Below, in pieces: positions 16,697 to 25,349 of a stretch of 64,000 nucleotides of DNA; positions within the stretch are counted from its first letter, which is position 1, and every line of letters starts with the position of its first letter. A program made the position numbers and the translations under genes. Origin of the DNA: Sporosarcina sp. ACRSM (GTDB lineage: Bacteria > Bacillota > Bacilli > Bacillales_A > Planococcaceae); NCBI RefSeq assembly GCF_022346545.1, contig NZ_JAKRNU010000009.1, forward strand, positions 124,001 to 188,000, in the 5' to 3' direction. Under the pieces are notes generated by a model that did not search any database, was not told where the DNA came from, and worked only from the letters and a program-made list of their open reading frames with translations.

Positions 16697-17676
16697 ACCA
16701 TCACCTCTTCTTCATATAACCAGCACGCCACTTGATGACCGTTTTCCAGTTGCTTAACAGGTGGCGTTTTTTCCGTACAGATGCGCATGCAATGTTCACA
16801 ACGATCACTAAAATAACAGGATGGCTGCAACTCAACTAAATTGGGCACCTGCCCTGGTATCGTGTACAGCTCTTCTTGCCGTTGATTAATGACCGGCTTC
16901 GCTTTCAGTAATCCTTTCGTATATGGATGCTTCGGATTCGTAAACAACTCGATCACGGGTGCTTGTTCAATAATTTTCCCTGCATACATGACGATGACAT
17001 AGTCCGCCACTTCGGCAACGACACCTAAATCATGCGTAATGAGCAACATTGACATATTGCGTTTTTTCTTTAATTCGCGGAGCAGATCAAGGATTTGGGC
17101 TTGAATCGTCACATCCAACGCAGTCGTCGGTTCGTCCGCGATCAATAGACTTGGATTACAGGAAAGCGCAATCGCAATCATAATGCGTTGCAACATCCCG
17201 CCGCTTAACTGATGTGGATACGAAGCGAAAATTTCAGCGCCTCGTCCGATCCCCACAAGCTCGATCAATTCCAACGCCTTTTGTTTCGCTTCTTTTTTCG
17301 TCAACACTTGATGTTCCAATAACGGCTCCGTTAGTTGTTCGCCGATTGTTAAAACAGGGTTCAGTGAGGACATCGGTTCTTGGAAGATCATTGCGAATTC
17401 ATTGCCGCGCGCCCGGCGAAGATCCCCTTTTTTCATGCCCAATAAATCTCGACCTTTAAACAGCACTTCCCCACTTTTCACTTTTCCGGACGTTGGATCA
17501 ATCAGCCCCATGATGGACATGGCCGTCGCACTTTTCCCGCATCCGGATTCGCCAACAAGGCAGACGGTTTGCCCTTCTTGGATTTCAAAGCTGACATCAT
17601 TCACGGCGTTCACAAATCCCTCTTCCGACTGGAATTGCGTCAGCAAATGATTCACTTGAAGAATAGGCTCATTCAA
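16693..17676 (-). CDS. Peptide ABC transporter ATP-binding protein, OppD/DppD-type
   Basis: Second ATPase subunit, 327 residues. Walker A is GESGCGKSA, the ABC signature is LSGGMLQRI and Walker B is LLIADEP. The C-terminal extension has the cysteines CYFSDRCEHCMRIC. It starts with TTG at 17676 behind AGGAGG. It lies five bases downstream of the permease gene and overlaps the next ATPase gene, so the Opp genes form one transcript. Confidence 0.93.
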   Translation of the reverse strand: MNEPILQVNHLLTQFQSEEGFVNAVNDVSFEIQEGQTVCLVGESGCGKSATAMSIMGLIDPTSGKVKSGEVLFKGRDLLGMKKGDLRRARGNEFAMIFQEPMSSLNPVLTIGEQLTEPLLEHQVLTKKEAKQKALELIELVGIGRGAEIFASYPHQLSGGMLQRIMIAIALSCNPSLLIADEPTTALDVTIQAQILDLLRELKKKRNMSMLLITHDLGVVAEVADYVIVMYAGKIIEQAPVIELFTNPKHPYTKGLLKAKPVINQRQEELYTIPGQVPNLVELQPSCYFSDRCEHCMRICTEKTPPVKQLENGHQVACWLYEEEVMV

Positions 17677-17681
17677 CCTCG

Positions 17682-18608
17682 TTACCTCCTTTTCATATTC
17701 GGATCGATGGCATCACGCAAGCCATCGCCGAGTAAATTGATGCTAATAACAGTCATGAAAATCGCCAGTCCTGGTGGAATCCAGAGCCATGGACGTTTTT
17801 GAAAATCAATGAGTGAATTGGCTGACGTAATCATATTGCCCCATGAAGCCTCAGGGGGTACAACCCCTAATCCGAAATAGCTCAATGTCGATTCACTTAA
17901 GATCGCACCGCCGATACTCAATGTCCCGGATACGATCAATAACGGTACAATATTGGGCAATAAATGATTCAGCAACTTTCTGCGATCCCGCAGTCCCAAT
18001 GCATCCGTCGCCTGGATGAATTGCCTTTCCCGTAAACTGAGCACTTGGCTACGCACAAGTCTGGCCAGTCCGGGCCAACCGACTAAACTGAGCATGAGCA
18101 TGACGATATATAGACGATGCTCAGTCGGCACTTTCCACTCCGACATAACCGCAGCCATAATGAACAAGAGCGGAATGCCGGGTAATGTCATCAGGATATC
18201 AGCGATTCGCATGACGATTTGATCGACAATTCCTCGGTAATAGCCCGCTAAAATGCCTAGTAACGCACCAATTGTCACGGACATCACCATCGCGCCAAGT
18301 CCAACTGTCAGGGAAATCCGTCCTGCTAACATCAGTCTTGTCAGCACATCTCGCCCTAATTTATCCGTCCCTAACCAATGGGCCGCACTCGGGGCCTGAT
18401 TGACTTTCGTCGGGTCGACGCCTAAATGGACATACGGCGAGAAAAATGGTCCGATGAACGAAAACAAAAATATGAAAATCAGAAATCCGAGTCCGACAAG
18501 CGCTATTTTCTTTTTCAATAGTCGCCCCAATACTTGTCCCCATAAGGAAGATTTCCGATTTGGTTTGACCTTTTTTTTACTAACAGGTAAATCGATTGGG
18601 TTTTCCAC
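17682..18608 (-). CDS. Peptide ABC transporter permease, OppC/DppC-type
   Basis: Inner-membrane permease with about six helices and the binding-protein-dependent transport (EAA-like) loop around ATDALGLRDRRKL. A basic cytoplasmic N-terminus precedes the first helix, as usual for OppC. The GTG at 18608 is nine bases after AAGGAG and is my preferred start (308 residues); a TTG at 18617 directly abuts the ribosome site. It lies 19 bases from the OppB-like gene. Confidence 0.9.
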   Translation of the reverse strand: MENPIDLPVSKKKVKPNRKSSLWGQVLGRLLKKKIALVGLGFLIFIFLFSFIGPFFSPYVHLGVDPTKVNQAPSAAHWLGTDKLGRDVLTRLMLAGRISLTVGLGAMVMSVTIGALLGILAGYYRGIVDQIVMRIADILMTLPGIPLLFIMAAVMSEWKVPTEHRLYIVMLMLSLVGWPGLARLVRSQVLSLRERQFIQATDALGLRDRRKLLNHLLPNIVPLLIVSGTLSIGGAILSESTLSYFGLGVVPPEASWGNMITSANSLIDFQKRPWLWIPPGLAIFMTVISINLLGDGLRDAIDPNMKRR

Positions 18609-18627
18609 GCAATTCAACTCCTTGCTT

Positions 18628-19584
18628 TTACTTCAGCCGCACTCTCGGATCTGCGACACCGTATAATAAGTCGGCTATTAAATTACTAATCACTGTCAAC
18701 AAAGCGATGAACATCGTAAAGCCCATGAGCAGTGGATAATCACGGACCGTAAACGCCTGCATATAAATGGCGCCGATTCCAGGCCAATTGAAAATTTGCT
18801 CCGTAATGATCGCCCCACTGAACAAGGCAGGCAGTTCAAATCCGAAGAGCGTAATCGCAGGAAGCAAAGCATTGCGCAACGCATGCTTGTAGACAACCAC
18901 TTTTTCTTTCAAGCCTTTTGCCCTGGCCGTTCGGACAAAGTCCTGCTTGATAACTTCCAGCATATTCGTACGGAAGTAGCGTGCCAAGCCGCCAATGCCA
19001 AGCATTGTCAACACGAGGACAGGCAACACCATATGCTGCGCCACATCTTTCACATACGCCCAGCCTGTCAAGTCGCTTCCTGTCGTAATCATGCCCCCTG
19101 CCGGAAACCATCCTAAATCGACCGCAAAAAATTTGATGGCGAGCAAACCAAGGAAAAACGAAGGTGTTGCCATCGCCGCAAACACCAACACCGTTATCAA
19201 TGAATCAAATAAAGAATACTGGCGAATCGCGGACACGACACCGATGAACACCGCAATGATCCATGTAAGGATCAGCGAAGCGAGCGCCACAAAAAACGAA
19301 CTCCACATGTAATTGCCAAGCACTTCACCTACAGGTCGTTGAAACTGCAAGGAATAACCCAAATCCCCTTTCAACAAATTCCCGATCCATATGAAATACC
19401 GCTGAATAGCAGGCTGATCAAAACCATATAAGGCGTAAAGCTCAGCTTTGCGTTCAAGCGTTAAGTTGGGGTCCGCATCCACAAAGTTCCCCGGCACTAA
19501 GGAATAGAGGAAAAAGATCAGCACGGACGCTCCAAACAGCGTCGGGATCAAATAGAGTAATCGTTTCAACGCATAGCTTTTCAA
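18628..19584 (-). CDS. Peptide ABC transporter permease, OppB/DppB-type
   Basis: First permease subunit of the importer, about six membrane helices, starting with the family-typical LKRLLYLIPTLFG segment. A permease loop around VRTARAKGLKEK contacts the ATPases. The open frame extends to 19680, but AAAGGAG at about 19595-19601 directs initiation at TTG 19584 (ATG 19593 abuts the site). It is separated from the substrate-binding protein gene by about 290 bases holding short repeats, so expression may be uncoupled. Confidence 0.88.
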   Translation of the reverse strand: MKSYALKRLLYLIPTLFGASVLIFFLYSLVPGNFVDADPNLTLERKAELYALYGFDQPAIQRYFIWIGNLLKGDLGYSLQFQRPVGEVLGNYMWSSFFVALASLILTWIIAVFIGVVSAIRQYSLFDSLITVLVFAAMATPSFFLGLLAIKFFAVDLGWFPAGGMITTGSDLTGWAYVKDVAQHMVLPVLVLTMLGIGGLARYFRTNMLEVIKQDFVRTARAKGLKEKVVVYKHALRNALLPAITLFGFELPALFSGAIITEQIFNWPGIGAIYMQAFTVRDYPLLMGFTMFIALLTVISNLIADLLYGVADPRVRLK

Positions 19585-19625
19585 AAATTTCATCTCCTTT
19601 AGAGGTCGAATACAAAAACGCAAGG

Positions 19626-19730
19626 CGTTTGATTGCACAAATGCATGTTTTGCTTGCACCCCTGTGCTATTTGATTGCACTCAGCACAAGTTTGATTGCA
19701 CTCAGCTCAAGTTTGATTGCAAGTCATGAC
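19626..19730. repeat. Short 21-base repeats upstream of the oppB-like gene
   Basis: Units beginning TTTGATTGCA recur at 19670, 19691 and 19712 with 21-base spacing. Two are nearly identical (TTTGATTGCACTCAG, then CACAAG or CTCAAG). A more diverged unit starts at about 19628. They occupy the gap between the binding-protein gene and the permease genes. Confidence 0.75.
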
Positions 19731-19790
19731 TTTAGACTTATAACGAAAATGCAACGTGCCCTGCGCTAGACGTAAAATTTCTAAAAACAT

Positions 19791-19829
19791 TAAGAGAGGC
19801 GTATCCAGATCAGATACTGGACACGCCCC
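19791..19829 (-). terminator. Hairpin after the substrate-binding protein gene
   Basis: GGCGTATCCAG pairs with CTGGACACGCC with one mismatch. The minus-strand tail is only moderately T-rich. It may partly terminate or protect the binding-protein transcript, a common arrangement in ABC operons. Confidence 0.5.
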
Positions 19830-19873
19830 AACCAATACTCGCAAATCTGCGTTACTATCTAAAAGATCGATCC

Positions 19874-21607
19874 TTATTGATTGACATCGATGACTTTTAA
19901 ATCTTTCAAGCTGGATGCAATGCCACGGTAGCCGTTCGGATTAAATCCTTCTACTCTAGCATTCGTGCCGCTCAATACTTTCTTGTATTCCATCAAGATG
20001 ACCGGTGGATTTTCTTCCAATCCTTTGTACAATTCATGGAATGCTTTTGTACGTTCCTCGATATCATTGGACGCAATCGTCGCATCGATCAACGCATCGA
20101 TTTTATCATCGCCATAGCCTTTAATTGTGGCGGATGGAATTTTCGAATGGAAGTTTTTAACGCCATTATACGGATCCGTCAACATAACCGTTGAAAAGGA
20201 AGCCAAATCATGGTCGCCATTGCCGACACGTGACATTAATGCATTGAAGTCCATTTGTTCCACTTGCAGATCGATACCGATTTCCTTGTAATTTTCCTTG
20301 GCAATCGGTATCAGCGTATCTCCAAGCCCTCCGGCAGTCGTGAAGTAATAGACGACCAGCTTTTGCCCGTCTTTTTCACGGATACCAGTCGAACCTTCTG
20401 TCCATCCAGCTTCTTCTAACAATTGTTTCGCTTTTTCAGGATCATAAGCCGTACTGCCGATTTCACTTGAATAAGCCCATGACGTTGGCGATACAGGAAT
20501 ATTCGCTACTTCAGCAAACCCTTGATAATAAGTAGAAATGATCGTTTGACGGTCTAGTCCATACGTAAATGCTTGACGCACTTTTGGATCTTTAAAAATT
20601 TCTTTTTCATGGTTAAACGCGATATAGCCATAAGCTGAAGACGTGTATACATTGACGTCCGCAAACCCTAACATTTGCAAGAACTCGAAATTATCCTGAT
20701 TGGCCGTTAACGCACTGTAATCCAATTCACCCGTTTGGAAAAATTGCTGAGAGTCCCCTTCAGTCGTTTTATAGATGAACTGCGACACTTCAGGCTTTCC
20801 GTCATAGAAATGTTCATTGGCCTCAAAACGGATTTCCTGCCCTGGTAAATAAGCGACAAAACGGAAAGGTCCCGCACCGACCGGCTTCAAATGCAAGTCA
20901 TTTAAATAGTCAAGATTCCCTTTCTGATAATCTTTTCCATAATAAGCCTTTTGCAAAATCCGGCCGCCTAGCAAGTGCAACGATTGTGCATTCACTTCTT
21001 CCGTCGTGATTTCAATTGTTTGCTCATCGATCACTTTAATCCCTGAAATCGAAGTAGCATCTCCATTTTTATAATCCGATCCACCAACGACTTTCGCTTC
21101 GGTAATATCTGTATCACCCGGATAGCTTGGATCGTGGAGCAATGTTAATGTAAATTCCACATCTTCTGCTGTGAAAGGTGTCCCATCATCAAACAGTAAA
21201 CCGTCACGCAGTTTAAATGTATACACTAACCCATCCTCGGAAACGTCCCATGATTCCGCTAAGCCTGCAATCGATTCGCCCTTCTCATTAATATCAACCA
21301 ATGGCGGGAACATAACCGCTTGCACGTTGCCATCATAACCACTTGTATTGAAATAAGGGGTAAACACGCCACCCGGTTCCTGTAAGCCGACGACAACCGT
21401 GTCTCCCCGATTGATCGCCAATTGTGGAGATGCAGCCGGATTTTCCGCTTCGATCCGCGTATCTTCCACAACGATTCCACCTGCACCTGCTTCCGTCCCC
21501 TGATCCGTTGTTTTTTGATCCTCTTCAGCAGTATCCGGACTGCAAGCCGCCACCATCAGACTGAGTCCAACAATAGATAAGAATTTTGTGACTTTTGATA
21601 ATTTCAT
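19874..21607 (-). CDS. Family 5 extracellular substrate-binding lipoprotein (peptide-type ABC importer)
   Basis: Membrane-anchored solute receptor of the OppA/DppA family (577 residues). The N-terminus is a lipoprotein signal peptide with lipobox VAAC near residue 22, followed by an acidic linker. The mature part has the SBP_bac_5 fold with AESWDVSEDGLVYTF and FKDPKVRQAFTYGLDR segments. The start ATG 21607 follows AAAGGAG. It lies between an M20 amidohydrolase gene and the permease genes, so N-acyl or peptide-like amino-acid derivatives are plausible ligands. Confidence 0.92.
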   Translation of the reverse strand: MKLSKVTKFLSIVGLSLMVAACSPDTAEEDQKTTDQGTEAGAGGIVVEDTRIEAENPAASPQLAINRGDTVVVGLQEPGGVFTPYFNTSGYDGNVQAVMFPPLVDINEKGESIAGLAESWDVSEDGLVYTFKLRDGLLFDDGTPFTAEDVEFTLTLLHDPSYPGDTDITEAKVVGGSDYKNGDATSISGIKVIDEQTIEITTEEVNAQSLHLLGGRILQKAYYGKDYQKGNLDYLNDLHLKPVGAGPFRFVAYLPGQEIRFEANEHFYDGKPEVSQFIYKTTEGDSQQFFQTGELDYSALTANQDNFEFLQMLGFADVNVYTSSAYGYIAFNHEKEIFKDPKVRQAFTYGLDRQTIISTYYQGFAEVANIPVSPTSWAYSSEIGSTAYDPEKAKQLLEEAGWTEGSTGIREKDGQKLVVYYFTTAGGLGDTLIPIAKENYKEIGIDLQVEQMDFNALMSRVGNGDHDLASFSTVMLTDPYNGVKNFHSKIPSATIKGYGDDKIDALIDATIASNDIEERTKAFHELYKGLEENPPVILMEYKKVLSGTNARVEGFNPNGYRGIASSLKDLKVIDVNQ

Positions 21608-21673
21608 ACTTCCCGTCTCCTTTTGTCTACACTCCAACATATGTATTCCGATTGATTAACTCGGTTTATTAAT

Positions 21674-21865
21674 CAATTACGCCTCGGCGTAATTGCGTCC
21701 AGATTTTGAATTGCGCTTGCGCAATTAACTCCCTTCAAAATCTGTGACATCCGCCGGAGGCTTAACTTGAATCAGCAGGGAGGTTGGACTCCCTCTCATT
21801 GAAATGTATTCTGGCATTCATCCCGCCGCTTATGGAAGTGGGGGACTTCTGCTGAATCAAGTTAA
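21674..21865. repeat. Structured intergenic repeat, short form (copy 4)
   Basis: About 192 bp, very like copy 3: CAATTACGCC/GGCGTAATTG palindrome, CAGATTTTGAA/TTCAAAATCTG stem with inner AATTGCGC/GCGCAATT, then the TTAACTTGA...TCAAGTTAA-bracketed submodule. The right end GAATCAAGTTAA contains the stop codon of the M20 gene (21862-21864). Confidence 0.85.
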
Positions 21866-23061
21866 AATAAATAATGCGAGATGATTTTCACAAAAGCTTT
21901 CTCCGTATTTAACAAAGCCCGTTCATCAAAATCGAACTTCGGGTGATGATGGGGATAATGTGTCTTCTCATCATCATTTTGGGCACCGACAGAGAAAAAC
22001 GTTCCTGGTCGCTCCAGTAAGTAATAAGCGAAATCTTCCGCTCCCATCGATGTCTCCAGATCAATGACCGCATCTTCAGAAAATACTTCCGAAAATAAAT
22101 TACGTACCAATGCCGTCTCTTTCGGGTGGTTGTACAAAGCAGGATACCCATGAAGATAATCGATTTTATAACCGGCATGGGACCCTTTGGTAATGCCTTC
22201 GACGATGGTATAGATCTCTTCTTTCACTTGTTCGCGCACTTCTTTGTCAAACGTCCGAACCGTTCCTTCCAATCTGGCCGTATCCGCAATGACATTAAAG
22301 GCATTCCCCGCTTGGAACACACCAATTGTCACAACTGCGGATTGCAACGGATTCACTCTTCGGCTCACAATTTTCTGCAAGGAGTTGACCACTTCACTAC
22401 CGACGACAATCGAATCCACCGTATTATGCGGCCTAGCGCCATGCCCGCCTTTTCCTTCTATAATAATGTCGAATTTATCAACAGCCGCCTGCTTATACCC
22501 TTCCCCAACCGCAATTTTTCCGAGCGGAATCCCGGAAGCTAGATGCGCACCAAACACATAATCCACGCCATCCAACGCGTTATCTTCAATCATGAACTTT
22601 GCGCCGCCCGGAGGCAGTTCTTCAGCCGGCTGAAAAAGGAACACCACTTGCCCCTTCAGATCTTTCCGATATTGACTAAGCGTTTGGGCCGTACCAAGTA
22701 AGGCAGCCGTATGCCCGTCATGGCCACAAGCATGCATCACTCCCGGGTTCAACGACTTATACGGTGCTTCCTCCTTCTCATCCTGAATCGGAAGCGCATC
22801 AAAATCCGCCCGTAAAGCAATCGTCTTCCCCGGTTGCTCCCCTTCCAACACCGCCACAATTCCATAACCGCCAACATTCGTCCGAACATCCAACCCAAAG
22901 CCCACTAACTTCTCTTCAATGAACTTCGCCGTCTTCTCCTCCTGAAAAGAAAGCTCCGGGTGCTGATGCATATATCGTCTCCAGCTAACAATCTCTTCAA
23001 AACGTGCTTCCAAGTCGGCAAAAATCTGCTCTAGCGTCTGCTCCTTGTTCAGGGTTCCCAT
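21862..23061 (-). CDS. M20-family amidohydrolase (N-acyl amino acid/hippurate hydrolase-like)
   Basis: Zinc-dependent amidohydrolase of 399 residues in the M20D/IAA-amino acid hydrolase group. Metal-site motifs are RADFDALPI, HACGHDGHTA, PAEELPPGGA and GAEDFAYY, with a dimerisation domain in the middle. No signal peptide, so it acts in the cytosol. The start follows GAGGGG. It is the first gene before an Opp-type importer on the same strand, suggesting uptake of N-acylated amino acids or peptides followed by deacylation. Its stop codon falls inside the structured repeat end. Confidence 0.9.
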   Translation of the reverse strand: MGTLNKEQTLEQIFADLEARFEEIVSWRRYMHQHPELSFQEEKTAKFIEEKLVGFGLDVRTNVGGYGIVAVLEGEQPGKTIALRADFDALPIQDEKEEAPYKSLNPGVMHACGHDGHTAALLGTAQTLSQYRKDLKGQVVFLFQPAEELPPGGAKFMIEDNALDGVDYVFGAHLASGIPLGKIAVGEGYKQAAVDKFDIIIEGKGGHGARPHNTVDSIVVGSEVVNSLQKIVSRRVNPLQSAVVTIGVFQAGNAFNVIADTARLEGTVRTFDKEVREQVKEEIYTIVEGITKGSHAGYKIDYLHGYPALYNHPKETALVRNLFSEVFSEDAVIDLETSMGAEDFAYYLLERPGTFFSVGAQNDDEKTHYPHHHPKFDFDERALLNTEKAFVKIISHYLF

Positions 23062-23271
23062 TTAATCCCCTCTTTTCTTAATACCTATTATACTGATTGG
23101 TTTTATTATAGTCCTAGTTCTATAGAAACACAACACCAAATGTCGTTTGATTTTGTCGAATTTTTATATTTGGAGGAGTTTACTGTCTATTCATGAAGAG
23201 AGGGCGTTGGCTTGTTGCGCGAAAGCGTCTCTTACTTCGCACAAGAATTTAATAAGGAAGCCGATGTTTCC

Positions 23272-23300
23272 TTGACCGGTGAATTCATTCTTGTTATTCT
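23272..23300 (+). promoter_or_regulatory. Sigma-A-like promoter of the yibE/F pair
   Basis: TTGACC (23272-23277), a 17-base spacer and TATTCT (23295-23300) lie about 45 bases upstream of the GTG start at 23346. Confidence 0.65.
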
Positions 23301-23345
23301 AAGTCCCTATTCATCGCATCACATTGCTTACGCGGAGGTTTTCAG

Positions 23346-24467
23346 GTGAATATTTTGAAACGGAACGAACGATCCTATAAACAAATTTTGGCGTATGCCA
23401 TTCTTATCCTTTGTTTCGTTGCTTCGGTCATTTTCGTCAATCATAATCATTCCTTCTATCAAAAGCCGGTTGCTGAAGTGATGGAAGCGACTTTGGTAGA
23501 AACGACACTGATCAACGATATAGATTCTCTTTTCACCCAACAATTAATTGCCAAACTTAAAAACGGACCCGAAAAAGGGCAGCTGATTCATATCAAGAAT
23601 GAGTATTCAACATCAGGCGCCTATGACCAAGCCTACCAGCCCGGCAATGAACTATTTGTTTCCATTGACCCGAGCAAGGAAGAAAACGGAGAACTATCCG
23701 GAACGATCCTGGACGTCAAGCGTGATAAATACATGCTGATCGTCGCATGGGTTTTCATCTTCACCTTGCTCATCGTCGGCAAAAAACAAGGCCTGTTTTC
23801 CATCATCAGTTTAGCGGTGAATGCGGCTTTGTTATCATATGCCTTGGATGTCTATGTAAATCATTTCGGCGTGAGCTTGCTCGTCATTTGCAGTATAAGC
23901 GCTGTTTTATTTACCGTTATTTCTTTAGTGCTCATTAACGGTTTGAATGAAAAAACATATGCGGCTATTGTAGCGACGCTGTTGGGAACTTTTTTATCGC
24001 TTTTCATCGCGTATATCGCGTTATGGGCCACTTCCGAAAACGGGCTTCGTTATGAGGAAATGCAATTTTTGACCCGTCCCTATCAGGAAGTCTTTATGGC
24101 CGGTCTATTCCTCGGTTCTTTAGGGGGCGTCATGGATATAGCCATCACGATGTCCTCTTCGATTTTCGGGCTTTATGAAAAAAATCACAAGATCTCTTTA
24201 AAAGCACTTCAACAATCAGGCTTGGAAATCGGAAAAGATATTATGGGGACGATGACCAATATTTTATTCTTTGTCTATATTAGTGGCTCGATTCCGATGA
24301 TCATCTTATATTTAAATAATGGGGTGCCCTTGTCCTATACGCTTCCCATGAACTTATCATTGGAACTGGCACGAGCCTTAGCGGGCGGTATCGGAATCGT
24401 TTTAGCCATTCCGATCAGTCTATATGCATCCATTTTCTTTGTCACTCGAAAGAAGGCGAAATCATGA
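23346..24467 (+). CDS. YibE/F-family membrane protein (first of pair)
   Basis: A 373-residue multi-pass membrane protein of the YibE/F family, whose biochemical role is not established. One N-terminal helix (about 15-30) is followed by an extracytoplasmic domain of about 100 residues and then some seven helices. The segment GSLGGVMDIAITMSSS is family-characteristic. It starts with GTG after GCGGAGG. The stop overlaps the next start by 4 bases, so the two YibE/F proteins are translationally coupled and may form a heteromer. Confidence 0.85.
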   Translation: MNILKRNERSYKQILAYAILILCFVASVIFVNHNHSFYQKPVAEVMEATLVETTLINDIDSLFTQQLIAKLKNGPEKGQLIHIKNEYSTSGAYDQAYQPGNELFVSIDPSKEENGELSGTILDVKRDKYMLIVAWVFIFTLLIVGKKQGLFSIISLAVNAALLSYALDVYVNHFGVSLLVICSISAVLFTVISLVLINGLNEKTYAAIVATLLGTFLSLFIAYIALWATSENGLRYEEMQFLTRPYQEVFMAGLFLGSLGGVMDIAITMSSSIFGLYEKNHKISLKALQQSGLEIGKDIMGTMTNILFFVYISGSIPMIILYLNNGVPLSYTLPMNLSLELARALAGGIGIVLAIPISLYASIFFVTRKKAKS

Positions 24468-25225
24468 GTGTACAACTATTACTAGGGATCATTTTATTCC
24501 TCCTGATGGCGCTCGTTGGCGGAAAAAAAGGTGTGCGTTCTTTTTTCACGTTATTCCTGAACTTCGGTGTGCTTTTCTTTACGATCATTCTCATGTCGAT
24601 TCCTAATGTTAACCCAATCCTCTTAACCATCATTGCCTGTATCGTCGTCAGTTGCATTAATCTGTTTTACATTAATGGCGTCAATCGAATCACTAAAACG
24701 GCATTCTTTTCTTCCATGATCACTATCGTCATCCTTCTCCTGTTCATTGTGTTCATCACAGAAAAAGCGATGATCCAAGGGTTTGGCGAAGAAGAAATTG
24801 AAGAAATCGGGGCTTTTTCCCTTTTCATCGGCGTCGATTTTGTGAAAGTCGCAACTGCGGTGATCATCATGAGTACGATCGGTTCGATTACGGACATCGC
24901 CATTTCCATCGCTTCTCCGATGCGCGAGTTATTCCAACATAACCCCTCCATCGACCGGAAAGAGTTATTTACATTCGGATTGGAAATTGGCAGGGATGTG
25001 TTAGGAACGGACACAAACACCTTATTTTTCGCTTTCTTCGGCAGCTATCTTGGGTTGCTCATCTGGTTTAAGGATTTGTCCTATTCATTTGGAGAAATCG
25101 TCAATTCCAAAGTATTTGGCGCTGAAATGATTACCATTCTCTGCGCGGGTATTGGGGTCGCCTTGATCATTCCAATTACTGCATGGATCACTGCTTATTT
25201 TTTAGTGAGAGTGGAAGGGAAATAA
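24464..25225 (+). CDS. YibE/F-family membrane protein (second of pair)
   Basis: A 253-residue, mostly hydrophobic protein of the same YibE/F family as its upstream neighbour but without the extracytoplasmic domain. About seven membrane helices are seen, with the matching motif GSITDIAISIASPM. The ATG lies in the 4-base overlap ATGA with the preceding gene. A strong hairpin terminator follows at once, closing a two-gene operon. The function is unknown. Confidence 0.85.
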   Translation: MSVQLLLGIILFLLMALVGGKKGVRSFFTLFLNFGVLFFTIILMSIPNVNPILLTIIACIVVSCINLFYINGVNRITKTAFFSSMITIVILLLFIVFITEKAMIQGFGEEEIEEIGAFSLFIGVDFVKVATAVIIMSTIGSITDIAISIASPMRELFQHNPSIDRKELFTFGLEIGRDVLGTDTNTLFFAFFGSYLGLLIWFKDLSYSFGEIVNSKVFGAEMITILCAGIGVALIIPITAWITAYFLVRVEGK

Positions 25226-25258
25226 AGAGACCTGAGGCTGTGCCTCAGGTCTCTTTAT
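25224..25258 (+). terminator. Intrinsic terminator of the yibE/F operon
   Basis: AAAGAGACCTGAGG pairs perfectly with CCTCAGGTCTCTTT with a five-base loop, overlapping the stop codon region. Confidence 0.92.
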
Positions 25259-25349
25259 TAATGATTATCTTTTGAAATGAGCTAGTTGAGGATTAATTGG
25301 GAACGTCCCTGTTCGTTAGCAATTAATTCGGAGCATGCTCCATATACAT

